Positions 49,863-59,196 of a stretch of DNA of 64,000 bases are shown one piece after another (position 1 is the first letter of the stretch; every line of letters starts with the position of its first letter). This DNA is from Frondihabitans sp. 762G35. GTDB taxonomy: Bacteria; Actinomycetota; Actinomycetes; Actinomycetales; Microbacteriaceae. The stretch covers positions 310,001 to 374,000 of the forward strand of contig NZ_CP014619.1 of NCBI RefSeq assembly GCF_002074055.1, written 5' to 3'. Below the pieces are notes generated by a model that saw only the letters and a list, made by a program, of their open reading frames with translations, searched no databases and was not told the DNA's origin. The position numbers and the translations under genes are program-made.

Positions 49863-52310
49863 ATGACGATCGTGCTCGAGCCCTCCGACCCCTCCGACCG
49901 GCCCGCTGGTCCGGCCACGGGCGCCTTCCACGACAGGCTCACGGCGGGGCTCAACCCGCAGCAGAAGGAAGCGGTCGAGTACCGCGGCCAGTCGCTCCTG
50001 ATCGTCGCCGGTGCCGGCTCGGGCAAGACGAGCGTCCTGACGCGGCGCATCGCCGGCCTGCTCGACTCGCGCGAGGCCTGGCCGAGCCAGATCCTCGCCA
50101 TCACGTTCACGAACAAGGCCGCCGCCGAGATGCGCGAGCGGGTCGCGCAGCTCGTGGGGCAGTCCGCCGAGGGGATGTGGATCTCGACGTTCCACTCGGC
50201 CTGCGTGCGGATCCTGCGTCGCGAGGCCGAGCAGTTCGGCTTCACGAAGAGCTTCACGATCTACGACTCGGCCGACTCCCGAGCGCTGCTCAAGCGGATC
50301 CTGAAGGAGCTCGACGCCGACACGCTCGGCTTCACGGTCAGCCAGGCGGCGGGCAAGATCTCGAAGCTGAAGAACGAGCTCAGCGACGTCGAGACCTACT
50401 CGCGGCAGATCAACGCCGGCGATCCGCAGGAGGTCATGTTCCTCGAGATCTTCCGCCAGTACACGCGGGAGCTGCAGCGCGCGAACGCCTTCGACTTCGA
50501 CGACCTCATCGCGCAGACGGTCTACCTCTTCCGCGCCTTCCCGCACGTGGCCGCGCTCTACCAGCGGCGCTTCCGTCACGTGCTCGTCGACGAATACCAG
50601 GACACCAACCACGCCCAGTACGCGCTGATCCGCGAGCTCACGCGGCCGGTCGATCCCGACGTCGTCGACGACCTCGAGCGAGGCGGGCAGTACGTGGCGA
50701 GCATGCGAGACGGCAGCGGCCGGATCCCCGGTGCCTCGCTCACCGTCGTCGGTGACTCCGACCAGTCGATCTACGCGTTCCGCGGCGCCGACATCCGCAA
50801 CATCACCGAGTTCGAGCACGACTTCCCCAACTCGAAGGTCATCCTCCTCGAGCAGAACTACCGCTCGACGCAGAACATCCTCGACGCGGCGAACGCCGTC
50901 ATCTCCAACAACTTCGACCGGCAGGCGAAGAACCTCTTCACGACGGTGGGCTCGGGCGACAAGATCGTCGGCTTCACGGGCTACACCGGCCACGACGAGG
51001 CCCAGTTCGTCGCCGACGAGATCGCCGCGCTGCACGACTCGGGGATGGCCTACAAAGACGTCGCCGTGTTCTACCGCACCAACTCCCAGACCCGGGCGCT
51101 GGAGGAGATCTTCATCCGCTCCGCCATCCCGTACCGCGTCCTGGGCGGCACGAAGTTCTACGAGCGCGCCGAGATCAAAGACGCGATGGCCTACCTCATC
51201 TCCGTCGCCAACCCCTCCGACCCGATGGCTCTGCGACGCATCATGAACGTGCCCAAGCGCGGCATCGGCCCCGCCACGGAGACGGCGCTCCAGCGGTACG
51301 CCGACACGCACGAGGTCGGCCTGCGCGACGCGCTGCGGAACGTGACCGAGCTGGGCCTCGGCCCCAAGGTGACGGGCGCGATCGCGGGCCTGGCGACGCT
51401 CCTGGACGGGGTGGCCGAGACGGCGGGGACCGCCCCCGTGCACGAGATCCTCCAGGCGCTCATCGAGGGCAGCGGCCTCGTCACGGCGCTCCGCGCCTCG
51501 CGCGACCCCCAGGACGAAGCCCGCGCCGAGAACATCGACGAGCTCATCGCTGTCACCCGCGAGTTCCAGAAGAACAACCCGGACGGCACGCTGCTCGACT
51601 TCCTCACCGAGGTCACCCTCGTCGCGGCCGCCGACGACCTCGACGACACCAGCGGCACGGTCTCCCTGATGACCCTCCACACCGCCAAGGGGCTCGAGTA
51701 CGAGGCGGTCTTCCTCACCGGCGTCGAGGAGGATCTCCTCCCGCACCGCATGTCGGCCTCCGAGCCCGGGGGTCCGGCCGAGGAGCGTCGGCTCTTCTAC
51801 GTCGGCATCACCCGCGCCCGTAAGAAGCTCTTCCTGTCGCTGGCTATGACGCGCGCCCAGTTCGGCGAGGTCAACGTCGCCATGCCGTCGCGCTACCTGC
51901 AGGAGATCCCGGTCGAGCTGATCGACTGGAAGCAGTCGCCGGGGATGGCGACGAGCCGCGGCGGCACGCAGCCCCGGGCTCTGAACGCCCGCCGCGACGG
52001 CTTCGACCCGGCGGGCGGTTCCGGTCGGGTCCGCGCCGGGGGCGGCTTCGGCGGCGGGAGCTACGACCGCGCCACGGCGGCGTCCAAGACGAAGCCGAAG
52101 ACCGAGTGGGCCAACCGGGTCACCGGCACGGTCCGCGACAACGGCGACCTCGAGCTGGAGGCGGGCGACCGCATCTCGCACGTCGACTTCGGCGAGGGGC
52201 GTGTGGCCGCGGTCACCGGTCAGGGCGCGCGCCGTATCGCGGAGGTGCAGTTCGACACCGCGGGGCGGAAGAAGCTCCTCATCAAGGTCGCGCCGATCGA
52301 GAAGATCTGA
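49863..52310 (+). CDS. pcrA: ATP-dependent DNA helicase UvrD/PcrA
   Basis: 815 residues, superfamily 1A 3'-5' helicase for repair and replication restart. GLNPQQKEAVEYRGQSLLIV (Q-motif), Walker A AGAGSGKTSVLTRRIAGLL, Walker B HVLVDEYQDTNHAQYAL, motif III GDSDQSIYAFRGAD, LEQNYRST (motif IV) and LMTLHTAKGLEYEAVFLTG with EERRLFYVGITRARKKL (V and VI). The C-terminal ~60 residues form the PcrA Tudor-like domain (GDRISHVDFGEGRVAAVTG). TAAGCT lies 9 nt before the ATG. Confidence 0.97.
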   Translation: MTIVLEPSDPSDRPAGPATGAFHDRLTAGLNPQQKEAVEYRGQSLLIVAGAGSGKTSVLTRRIAGLLDSREAWPSQILAITFTNKAAAEMRERVAQLVGQSAEGMWISTFHSACVRILRREAEQFGFTKSFTIYDSADSRALLKRILKELDADTLGFTVSQAAGKISKLKNELSDVETYSRQINAGDPQEVMFLEIFRQYTRELQRANAFDFDDLIAQTVYLFRAFPHVAALYQRRFRHVLVDEYQDTNHAQYALIRELTRPVDPDVVDDLERGGQYVASMRDGSGRIPGASLTVVGDSDQSIYAFRGADIRNITEFEHDFPNSKVILLEQNYRSTQNILDAANAVISNNFDRQAKNLFTTVGSGDKIVGFTGYTGHDEAQFVADEIAALHDSGMAYKDVAVFYRTNSQTRALEEIFIRSAIPYRVLGGTKFYERAEIKDAMAYLISVANPSDPMALRRIMNVPKRGIGPATETALQRYADTHEVGLRDALRNVTELGLGPKVTGAIAGLATLLDGVAETAGTAPVHEILQALIEGSGLVTALRASRDPQDEARAENIDELIAVTREFQKNNPDGTLLDFLTEVTLVAAADDLDDTSGTVSLMTLHTAKGLEYEAVFLTGVEEDLLPHRMSASEPGGPAEERRLFYVGITRARKKLFLSLAMTRAQFGEVNVAMPSRYLQEIPVELIDWKQSPGMATSRGGTQPRALNARRDGFDPAGGSGRVRAGGGFGGGSYDRATAASKTKPKTEWANRVTGTVRDNGDLELEAGDRISHVDFGEGRVAAVTGQGARRIAEVQFDTAGRKKLLIKVAPIEKI

Positions 52311-52314
52311 GACG

Positions 52315-52343
52315 GGGCGGGCGGTCTCCCACCCCGCCCGCCC
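52315..52343 (+). terminator. Hairpin between pcrA and the surface-protein gene
   Basis: GGGCGGGCGG (52315-52324) pairs with CCGCCCGCCC (52334-52343). It lies between convergent genes and could serve both. Confidence 0.7.
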
Positions 52344-52348
52344 GGTCG

Positions 52349-54415
52349 TCACGCGTCGCCCTCGGCGTTCCGCCCGAGGCCCATCGCGTCACCGTTCGGA
52401 AGGGCGCTCGCCGCAGACCTCGAGCGGATGCCGCGGATCCTGCGGACCAGGGCGCTGCCCAGCAGGGCCGAGGCGCCGAGGCCCGCCGTGCCCAGCCCGC
52501 CGAGCAGGGTGAGTCCGACCCCGTCGGTCCCCGTGAACGCCAGTGCCGGCACGGTCGGCGGCGGGCTCGTCGCGGGTGTCGTCGGCGGGACGACGGGCGG
52601 GGTGCTCGGCGGGGGAGTCGGCTCGTCGGGGCGGCGGACGTCCACCATCTCGGAACGGTGGGCGACGAGATCGGAGAACGGGCCCACGACCTGGTGCCCC
52701 TGAGCATCCGGCGCGGAACCGTTCGACCGGAAGACGAAGACGTAGTGGCCGTCCTCGGTGAGCGGCAGGCAGGGCGTCGTGACGCTGCCGTCTCCGTCCA
52801 CGGTGGTTGTTACGGTCCCGGCGACGGGCAGGGTCTCGAAGCGGTCGCCGAGATCGTCGCCGTCGGCGACGGGCTCCGGGAGGGGTCCGACCAGAACGGA
52901 TTCGACGTCGAACGACGCGCCGCCCGCGCCGCTCACCTCCAGGCCGTCGGCCACGCAGGCGCCGATCTCCGCCTCGGCGGTCTCGGCGCGCGTGCTGATC
53001 GACGGCGTCAGGACCTCCTTCACCTCAGTCGTCTCGGTCGCGACGCCGAAGGGCGACCTCCAGGGCCGCAGTCGATCCCGGCCCTGATCGACGGGGGTGT
53101 CGTCGGGGGAGATCGTCTCCACCCACACGAAGTGCCCGCTGCTCGGCAATCGGCAGGCCGTCGTCTCATAGCTCCCGGGCCCGTTGTCGACCACCGTGGC
53201 GACCTCGCAGACGACGGGAGCGTCGTCCGGCCACTCCGCGCTCTCGACCGGGGCCTCGGGGAGAGGGCCCAGGAGCCGGCTGCGCACCGTCACCGGAACA
53301 GGCCGGCGCTCCGTCACGTCGCCGTGGATGCCCCACACGTCGAGGAGTCCGTCTCCCGGCTCGACCCCGACGTCGAGCCGGTCGGTCAGCATCGCCCCGG
53401 CGGAGGCGACGGCGCTGCTCGTCGTGGTCACCACGCGCGGCTGGAAGGGCCGCGGCGAGATCGTCTCGGAGGTGTCGGTGGCGCCGCGCGCGACGGTGCC
53501 CTGCGCGGAGAAGAGGAGCGCCTGGGATCCTGCGGGGCTCCGGCCGACCGTCACCGCCCTGCCGTACGGGAGGCCCGAGTAGGTGACGTCGGCCCGGACG
53601 CGGACCACGGACCCGCTGGTGCGGGGGAGCACCGTGACGCGTCGGCCGTTCGGGATCTCGGCGCGCGTGGTGCCGTCGGCGAACGTCGCGCCCGCCAGCG
53701 ACAGCGACCCCGTGTGGAGTCCGTCGGGGACGAGCGTCGCCCCCGATCCGACCCGGTTCGTCAGGACGTCGGCCCGGACGATGGCGCCTCCGTCGTCACG
53801 GACGGAGAGCTTGATCTCGGCCCGGACCGACAGGGTCGCGCGCTCGTCGGCCTCCGCGAGCATCTGCCTCGCCCGCTGGAGGACGACGTCGGCGCGCTCG
53901 TTGGCCCGCTGCGCGTAGTGCTCGAGGGTCTGCCCGGCCAGGCCGGTCAGCGACCAGACGGCCAGCTGACCGGCGGCGGCCGTGTCGTCGTCGGGAGCCG
54001 CGGCCCAGGTCCGCGCGATGTACGCCAGCTTGGCCACCTGGGCGGAGGGCAGCCCCGGAAGCTCCTCCGACGTCGTCGTGGCGTAGTCGTTGCCGACCGG
54101 GGAGGGCTTTCCGACCTCGAGGCAGAAGGCGAAGCGCCCGTCGTCGAGGCGGTAGCTGCCGAGCCAGGAGAACCCGTCGCCCTTCCAGAGGTGGCCACGG
54201 CCGTGGCCCGTCGACGACACGGCGGTCGCAGGAGTCGCGGGCAGGGCCACGAGGGCCGCGAGCGTCGCCAGCGCCAGCAGAGCGGCCGCCACGAGGGCTG
54301 CGAGTCGAGCGCCGCGGCGGCCCGGCGGATCGACGGAAGCCGGCAGCCGGGCCGAGCGGGGCGGTCGTGTCGGAGGGGAGGAGGACTGGTGTGCGGTTCT
54401 CATGGCCACGAGCAT
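52349..54415 (-). CDS. Sortase-anchored surface protein with predicted thioester (TQXA-like) domain
   Basis: 688 residues. A long basic N-region and signal segment (~36-65), then a domain with Cys98 in RFAFCLEVGKPSP and Gln150 in AAGQLAVWSLTG, the Cys-Gln pair expected for an internal thioester domain (TQXA-type adhesin). Several beta-rich repeats follow, with recurring LLGPLPE/LVGPLPE and HFVWVETI/HYVFVFRS segments. A Pro/Thr-rich wall linker precedes LAFTG (~625-629), a hydrophobic helix and a basic tail. Probably covalently attached to peptidoglycan and able to bond a target. An in-frame ATG at 54403 is an alternative start. Confidence 0.82.
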   Translation of the reverse strand: MLVAMRTAHQSSSPPTRPPRSARLPASVDPPGRRGARLAALVAAALLALATLAALVALPATPATAVSSTGHGRGHLWKGDGFSWLGSYRLDDGRFAFCLEVGKPSPVGNDYATTTSEELPGLPSAQVAKLAYIARTWAAAPDDDTAAAGQLAVWSLTGLAGQTLEHYAQRANERADVVLQRARQMLAEADERATLSVRAEIKLSVRDDGGAIVRADVLTNRVGSGATLVPDGLHTGSLSLAGATFADGTTRAEIPNGRRVTVLPRTSGSVVRVRADVTYSGLPYGRAVTVGRSPAGSQALLFSAQGTVARGATDTSETISPRPFQPRVVTTTSSAVASAGAMLTDRLDVGVEPGDGLLDVWGIHGDVTERRPVPVTVRSRLLGPLPEAPVESAEWPDDAPVVCEVATVVDNGPGSYETTACRLPSSGHFVWVETISPDDTPVDQGRDRLRPWRSPFGVATETTEVKEVLTPSISTRAETAEAEIGACVADGLEVSGAGGASFDVESVLVGPLPEPVADGDDLGDRFETLPVAGTVTTTVDGDGSVTTPCLPLTEDGHYVFVFRSNGSAPDAQGHQVVGPFSDLVAHRSEMVDVRRPDEPTPPPSTPPVVPPTTPATSPPPTVPALAFTGTDGVGLTLLGGLGTAGLGASALLGSALVRRIRGIRSRSAASALPNGDAMGLGRNAEGDA

Positions 54416-54499
54416 CGGCGGTCGTCGACCCCGGGCAGGGGCGGCGACCGCCGATGTGTGGATGATCGCGCACGCGGGTGCGCTGTGGGGGAGCGGTGG

Positions 54500-54721
54500 C
54501 TAGGGGGTCTCGTCGAGGTCGACGTCGTCGCCCTCGAGGTCGTTCTCCGCGTACTCCGGCGAGCCCTCGCGAGGAGCTCCGCCCGTCGGCCCGTCGTTCC
54601 CTTCCCCCACGCCCGGCTCGACGGTCTCTCCGGCGACCGCGTCGTTGGTCGCGATCTGCTCCGACTCGGCGAAGCGGGTCTCGGCGTCGTCGTCGGCGTA
54701 GGGGGTCTTCTCGTCGCTCAT
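54500..54721 (-). CDS. Small acidic hypothetical protein
   Basis: 73 residues starting [20 protein letters not shown], strongly acidic and Gly/Pro-containing, probably unstructured. GAAGGA stands 8 nt before the ATG. An upstream in-frame start at 54856 lacks a ribosome site and would add an Arg/Pro-rich stretch. No family recognised, but such short acidic proteins are common near surface-protein or succinyl-CoA synthetase genes in Microbacteriaceae. Confidence 0.65.
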   Translation of the reverse strand: MSDEKTPYADDDAETRFAESEQIATNDAVAGETVEPGVGEGNDGPTGGAPREGSPEYAENDLEGDDVDLDETP

Positions 54722-54932
54722 GGCTGATCCTTCGCTGGGGTTCGGGGTGCCGGACGAGGTCGACCGGCCACCCCGGTCTACTCCCGGACGTCTCGGGAAC
54801 GCCTGTCGGACCGGGGGACGGACACCGGGCGTCCGGGCGGAAGCGCTAGGCTTCATCCGGCCGGATGTCTCGATGTCGAGAGAGCTCGAGACGGACGATG
54901 ACGACTGCAGTGATGCGGATAGGAAGAACAGC

Positions 54933-56096
54933 GTGGATCTTTTCGAGTACCAGGCCAGAGACCTCTTCGAGGCCTACGGCGTTCCCGTTCTGGCGGGTCT
55001 GATCGCCGACACCCCGGCGGAGGCGAGAGCCGCCGCCGAGAAGATCGGGGGCGTCACCGTGGTCAAGGCGCAGGTCAAGGTCGGAGGCCGTGGCAAGGCG
55101 GGCGGCGTCAAGGTCGCGAAGACCCCCGACGACGCCGAAGCGGCCGCCGAAGCCATCCTGGGCCTCGACATCAAGGGCCACACCGTGCAGCGGGTCATGA
55201 TCGCCGGCGGTGCCCAGATCAAGCAGGAGTTCTACTTCTCGGTCCTCCTCGACCGGGCCAACCGCTCCTATCTCTCGCTCTGCAGCGTCGAGGGCGGCAT
55301 GGAGATCGAGGAGCTCGCAGTCGAGCGGCCCGAGGCCCTCGCGCGCGTCGAGGTCGACCCGCTCACCGGCATCGACCTCGCCAAAGCCACGGAGATCGCT
55401 CGCGCCGGCGGCTTCCCCGACGACCTCGTCGAGAAGGTCGCTCCCGTCCTCGTCAAGCTCTACGACGTCTACAAGGGCGAGGACGCCTCCCTGGTCGAGG
55501 TCAACCCGCTCGTGCTGACCGAGCAGGGCGAGATCCTCGCGCTCGACGGCAAGGTCACCATCGACGAGAACGCCGACTTCCGCCACCCGAACCACGCCGA
55601 GCTGGAGGACGCCGCGGCGGCCGACCCGCTCGAGGCGAAGGCCAAGGCCGCCGGCCTCAACTACGTGAAGCTCGACGGCGAGGTCGGCATCATCGGAAAC
55701 GGCGCCGGTCTCGTCATGTCGACCCTCGACGTCGTCGCCTACGCGGGCGAGCGGCACGGCGGGGTCAAGCCGGCCAACTTCCTCGACATCGGCGGCGGGG
55801 CGTCGGCCGAGGTCATGGCCAACGGGCTCGACGTCATCCTCGGCGACAGCCAGGTGAAGAGCGTGTTCGTCAACGTCTTCGGCGGCATCACGGCGTGCGA
55901 CGCCGTCGCCAACGGGATCGTCGCGGCCCTGGGCATCCTGGGCGACGCCGCGACGAAGCCGCTCGTCGTGCGCCTCGACGGCAACAACGTCGACGAGGGC
56001 CGTCGCATCCTGGCGGAGGCGAACCACCCGCTCGTCACCGTCGTACCCACCATGGACGAGGCTGCCGACAAGGCCGCCGAGCTGGCTTCGAAGTAA
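54933..56096 (+). CDS. sucC: Succinyl-CoA synthetase subunit beta
   Basis: 387 residues. ATP-grasp subunit of the TCA-cycle enzyme that makes ATP from succinyl-CoA. It starts [69 protein letters not shown] and [10 protein letters not shown] are diagnostic. GTG 54933 is preceded by AGGAAGAACA and fits the family length; an open frame to 54720 extends upstream but is not conserved. 15 nt before sucD. Confidence 0.97.
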   Translation: MDLFEYQARDLFEAYGVPVLAGLIADTPAEARAAAEKIGGVTVVKAQVKVGGRGKAGGVKVAKTPDDAEAAAEAILGLDIKGHTVQRVMIAGGAQIKQEFYFSVLLDRANRSYLSLCSVEGGMEIEELAVERPEALARVEVDPLTGIDLAKATEIARAGGFPDDLVEKVAPVLVKLYDVYKGEDASLVEVNPLVLTEQGEILALDGKVTIDENADFRHPNHAELEDAAAADPLEAKAKAAGLNYVKLDGEVGIIGNGAGLVMSTLDVVAYAGERHGGVKPANFLDIGGGASAEVMANGLDVILGDSQVKSVFVNVFGGITACDAVANGIVAALGILGDAATKPLVVRLDGNNVDEGRRILAEANHPLVTVVPTMDEAADKAAELASK

Positions 56097-56111
56097 GGGC
56101 TGCACAGAGAA

Positions 56112-56999
56112 ATGTCGATCTTCCTCAACAAAGACAACAAGGTCATCGTCCAGGGCATCACCGGCGGCGAGGGCACGAAGCACACGGCCCTGATGCTGAA
56201 AGCCGGCACCCAGGTCGTCGGCGGCGTCAACGCCCGCAAGGCCGGTACGACGGTGAGCCACGGCGACGTGACGCTGCCCGTCTTCGGCACCGTCTCCGAG
56301 GCCATGGCCGAGACCGGGGCCGACGTCTCCATCGTCTTCGTCCCGCCGGCGTTCGCGAAGGACGCCGTGGTCGAGGCCATCGAGGCGGCCATCCCGCTCG
56401 TCGTGGTCATCACCGAGGGCATCCCGGCGCAGGACGCCGCGGAGTTCTGGGCCCTGGCCAAGTCCAAGGGCGGCGTCACCCGCATCATCGGCCCGAACTG
56501 CCCCGGGATCATCACGCCGGGCGAGTCGCTCGTCGGGATCACCCCCAACAACATCACGGGCAAGGGGCCGATCGGCCTCGTCTCCAAGTCGGGCACCCTG
56601 ACCTACCAGATGATGTTCGAGCTCCGCGATCTCGGCTTCTCGACCGCCATCGGCATCGGCGGCGACCCCGTCATCGGCACGACGCACATCGACGCCCTCG
56701 CGGCGTTCGAGGCGGACCCCGAGACGAAGGCCATCGTGATGATCGGCGAGATCGGCGGCGACGCCGAGGAGCGCGCGGCCGACTTCATCAAGGCCAACGT
56801 CACGAAGCCCGTCGTCGGCTACGTCGCGGGCTTCACCGCCCCCGAGGGCAAGACGATGGGCCACGCCGGCGCCATCGTGTCCGGTTCCGCCGGCACCGCC
56901 CAGGCCAAGAAGGAGGCCCTCGAGGCCGCCGGGGTCAAGGTCGGCAAGACGCCGAGCGAGACCGCCGCGCTCCTGCGAGAGGCCTACGCGGCCCTCTAG
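56112..56999 (+). CDS. sucD: Succinyl-CoA synthetase subunit alpha
   Basis: 295 residues. The CoA-binding Rossmann domain and the ligase domain carry the phospho-His in [15 protein letters not shown] (residues ~244-258). Other blocks are [52 protein letters not shown] and [14 protein letters not shown]. It ends in a double-stem terminator. Forms the alpha/beta pair with sucC. Confidence 0.98.
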   Translation: MSIFLNKDNKVIVQGITGGEGTKHTALMLKAGTQVVGGVNARKAGTTVSHGDVTLPVFGTVSEAMAETGADVSIVFVPPAFAKDAVVEAIEAAIPLVVVITEGIPAQDAAEFWALAKSKGGVTRIIGPNCPGIITPGESLVGITPNNITGKGPIGLVSKSGTLTYQMMFELRDLGFSTAIGIGGDPVIGTTHIDALAAFEADPETKAIVMIGEIGGDAEERAADFIKANVTKPVVGYVAGFTAPEGKTMGHAGAIVSGSAGTAQAKKEALEAAGVKVGKTPSETAALLREAYAAL

Positions 57000-57022
57000 G
57001 GCCCGGCAGCCCACGCACGCCG

Positions 57023-57086
57023 GACACGGGTTCCGGCTCCCCGCACCGATGCTTTCCGGTGCCCGGAGCCGGAACCCGTGTCTTTT
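57023..57086 (+). terminator. Two-stem terminator after sucCD
   Basis: An 18-bp perfect outer stem (57023-57040 with 57065-57082, GACACGGGTTCCGGCTCC and its complement) encloses a second small hairpin (GCACCG/CGGTGC), followed by TTTT. Confidence 0.88.
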
Positions 57087-57155
57087 CCGGGGCCTCCGGA
57101 GCGCGCGGCGAGGCGGGGGAGCGGCGACGGAGGCCGCCGGTACAGTCGACGCCGT

Positions 57156-58553
57156 ATGAACCGCCCCGCCACCGCCCTCTTCGCCGCGCTCGAGTCCCTG
57201 CTCGTCGTGGGCATCGGCGCGGGCATCCCCGTCGTCGCATTGACCTTCCTGTGGGCCTTCCAGTACGGGCTCCAGGTCGACTGGCTCGTGTTCTGGCGGG
57301 CCGGAGTCGACGTCTGGCTGGTCGGTCACGGCGTCGACCTCACCCTCGTCCTCCCGACCGCGACGGCGTCGGCCATGGGGATCGAGGGGGCCGGAGCGCC
57401 CCTGACGATCTCGATCGCGGCTCTCGGCTTCGCGGTCCTCACGGTCCTGCTCGGCGCGCGGGCGGGTCGTCGTCTCGCCGAGACGCGGCATCGCGCCGTC
57501 GGGAGCTCGACGGCCATCGCGACGTTCGCCGTCCTCTCCCTGGCGGTGACCGCGTCGGCGCGGACACCGTCGGCGGACGCGTCGCTGATGCAGGGCATCC
57601 TGCTGCCCACGCTGATCTACGCCGTGCCGCTCGTCGTCGCGGCCGAGATCGCCCGCCGGAGGCGCGGGGCCGACGCCGACCCCGTGACCGCCGTGATCCT
57701 GCGCCTCGTCCGTTCCGTCCCCGACACGGGCAGCGACGTGGCGCTCGTCGTCCTGCGCGCGGGCACGGCCGTCGCCGCGATCGTCTTCGCGGTGTCCGGC
57801 ATCGCCGTCGCGCTCCTGCTCGTCACGCACTACGCGCAGGTCATCGCCCTCTACGAGGGAGCCCACGGCGGGGTGCTCGGCGGTCTCGCCCTCACCATCG
57901 GGCAGATCGCCCTCCTGCCGAACGCCGTCGCGTGGGCGGCCTCGTGGTTCGTCGGCCCGGGCTTCGCGCTGGGGGCCGGCTCGGCCATCTCGCCGCTCGG
58001 AACCACCATCGGCCCGATGCCCGCGATCCCCTTCCTCGGGGCCCTGCCGACCGGAGACGGGGCCTTCGCCTTCGTCGGCATCCTCGTTCCCGTCGTGGCC
58101 TCGTTCGTCGTCGTGACGCTCTTCCGCGACCGCATCGAAGAGGCACTCGGTCGCGACGACACCCTCGTCCTCCGCATCGTCGCAGGAGTCGCCACGGGAG
58201 TGGTCGCGGGCCTCGCCCTCGGCCTCGCCGCGGCCTTATCCGCGGGCTCGGCCGGCCCGGGCCGCCTCGCTCAGGTCGGCCCCGACGCCCTCGCGGTCGG
58301 CGGCTTCGCAGCGCTCGAGGTCGCACTCCCCGCCGTGCTGGCGCTGGTGGTGCGGCAGCCGTCGCTCGGGTTCCTCCCCGCCGTGCCGTCGAGGGCGACC
58401 GACCTGCTGTCGCGCGGATCCCGCGATCGCGGCCGCCTCGATCCTGCGGGCCGTCGCGACGAGGCGGAGGGCCGCCGAGGCGAGCAGGAGCCGCCCGGTC
58501 CGGCCGGCTCCGACGACGTCGTCACCGAGCGGCTCGACGGCTTCACGCGCTGA
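57156..58553 (+). CDS. DUF6350 family membrane protein
   Basis: 465 residues with about ten membrane segments, e.g. LLVVGIGAGIPVVALTFLW, WFVGPGFALGAGSAISPLGT and AIPFLGALPTG. This pattern matches the actinobacterial DUF6350 family, sometimes annotated as a PerM-like cell-division protein; function not established. Polar, acidic ~70-residue C-terminus. ATG 57156 was chosen because TACAGT lies 9 nt upstream. Followed by purN and purH. Confidence 0.85.
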   Translation: MNRPATALFAALESLLVVGIGAGIPVVALTFLWAFQYGLQVDWLVFWRAGVDVWLVGHGVDLTLVLPTATASAMGIEGAGAPLTISIAALGFAVLTVLLGARAGRRLAETRHRAVGSSTAIATFAVLSLAVTASARTPSADASLMQGILLPTLIYAVPLVVAAEIARRRRGADADPVTAVILRLVRSVPDTGSDVALVVLRAGTAVAAIVFAVSGIAVALLLVTHYAQVIALYEGAHGGVLGGLALTIGQIALLPNAVAWAASWFVGPGFALGAGSAISPLGTTIGPMPAIPFLGALPTGDGAFAFVGILVPVVASFVVVTLFRDRIEEALGRDDTLVLRIVAGVATGVVAGLALGLAAALSAGSAGPGRLAQVGPDALAVGGFAALEVALPAVLALVVRQPSLGFLPAVPSRATDLLSRGSRDRGRLDPAGRRDEAEGRRGEQEPPGPAGSDDVVTERLDGFTR

Positions 58554-58590
58554 GCCCGTCGCACGCCCGAGGGGCGTCGCGGGCTCGCGC

Positions 58591-58596
58591 TAGGCT
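58591..58596 (+). promoter_or_regulatory. -10 box for leaderless purN
   Basis: TAGGCT ends 6 nt before the GTG at 58603. Confidence 0.6.
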
Positions 58597-58602
58597 TGCC
58601 GG

Positions 58603-59196
58603 GTGCTGAAGCTCGTCGTGCTCATCTCCGGCGGGGGCTCCAATCTGCGCGCGCTGCTCGAGGCCGCGCGCGACACCGAGTACCCCGCGCGGGTCGTCGC
58701 CATCGGCGCCGACCGGGAGGCCGACGGTTTCGAGCACGCCGAGGCGTTCGGGATCCCCACGTTCTCCGTCCCCTTCGGCGGGTTCGCCGACCGGGAGTCC
58801 TGGGGTGCGGAGATGCTGGCGCAGATCCGGCAGTGGCAGCCCGACCTCGTCGTGCTGAGCGGCTTCATGCGGCTGTTCCCCGCGAGCGTCGTCGACGCCC
58901 TCGCGCCGCACATGATCAACACGCACCCCGCCTACCTGCCGGAGTTCCCCGGGGCCCACGGCGTCCGCGACGCGCTGCGCGCCGGAGTCGAGCAGACCGG
59001 CGCCAGCGTCATCGTCGTCGACAGCGGTGTCGACTCGGGCCCGATCCTCGCCCAGGAGCGGATCCCGGTGCTCCCGGGCGACAGCGAGGCGAGCCTCCAC
59101 GATCGTGTCAAGGTCGTCGAGCGGCGGCTCCTGATCCAGACCATCCTCGACATCGCCACCGGACGAATCGACCTCACGGAGAAGAGCCCCGCATGA
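58603..59196 (+). CDS. purN: Phosphoribosylglycinamide formyltransferase
   Basis: 197 residues. Transfers a formyl group from 10-formyl-THF to GAR in purine synthesis. [20 protein letters not shown] (P-loop for GAR), [20 protein letters not shown], then [20 protein letters not shown] with the catalytic Asn-x-His pair and the Asp in [15 protein letters not shown] start. Its TGA overlaps the purH ATG. Confidence 0.96.
   Translation: MLKLVVLISGGGSNLRALLEAARDTEYPARVVAIGADREADGFEHAEAFGIPTFSVPFGGFADRESWGAEMLAQIRQWQPDLVVLSGFMRLFPASVVDALAPHMINTHPAYLPEFPGAHGVRDALRAGVEQTGASVIVVDSGVDSGPILAQERIPVLPGDSEASLHDRVKVVERRLLIQTILDIATGRIDLTEKSPA

Noticed and set aside
54846-57866. A minus-strand open frame of about 1000 codons across sucC, sucD and the DUF6350 gene
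   Set aside because: Same antisense artefact of GC-rich codons; the plus-strand genes have complete family motifs.
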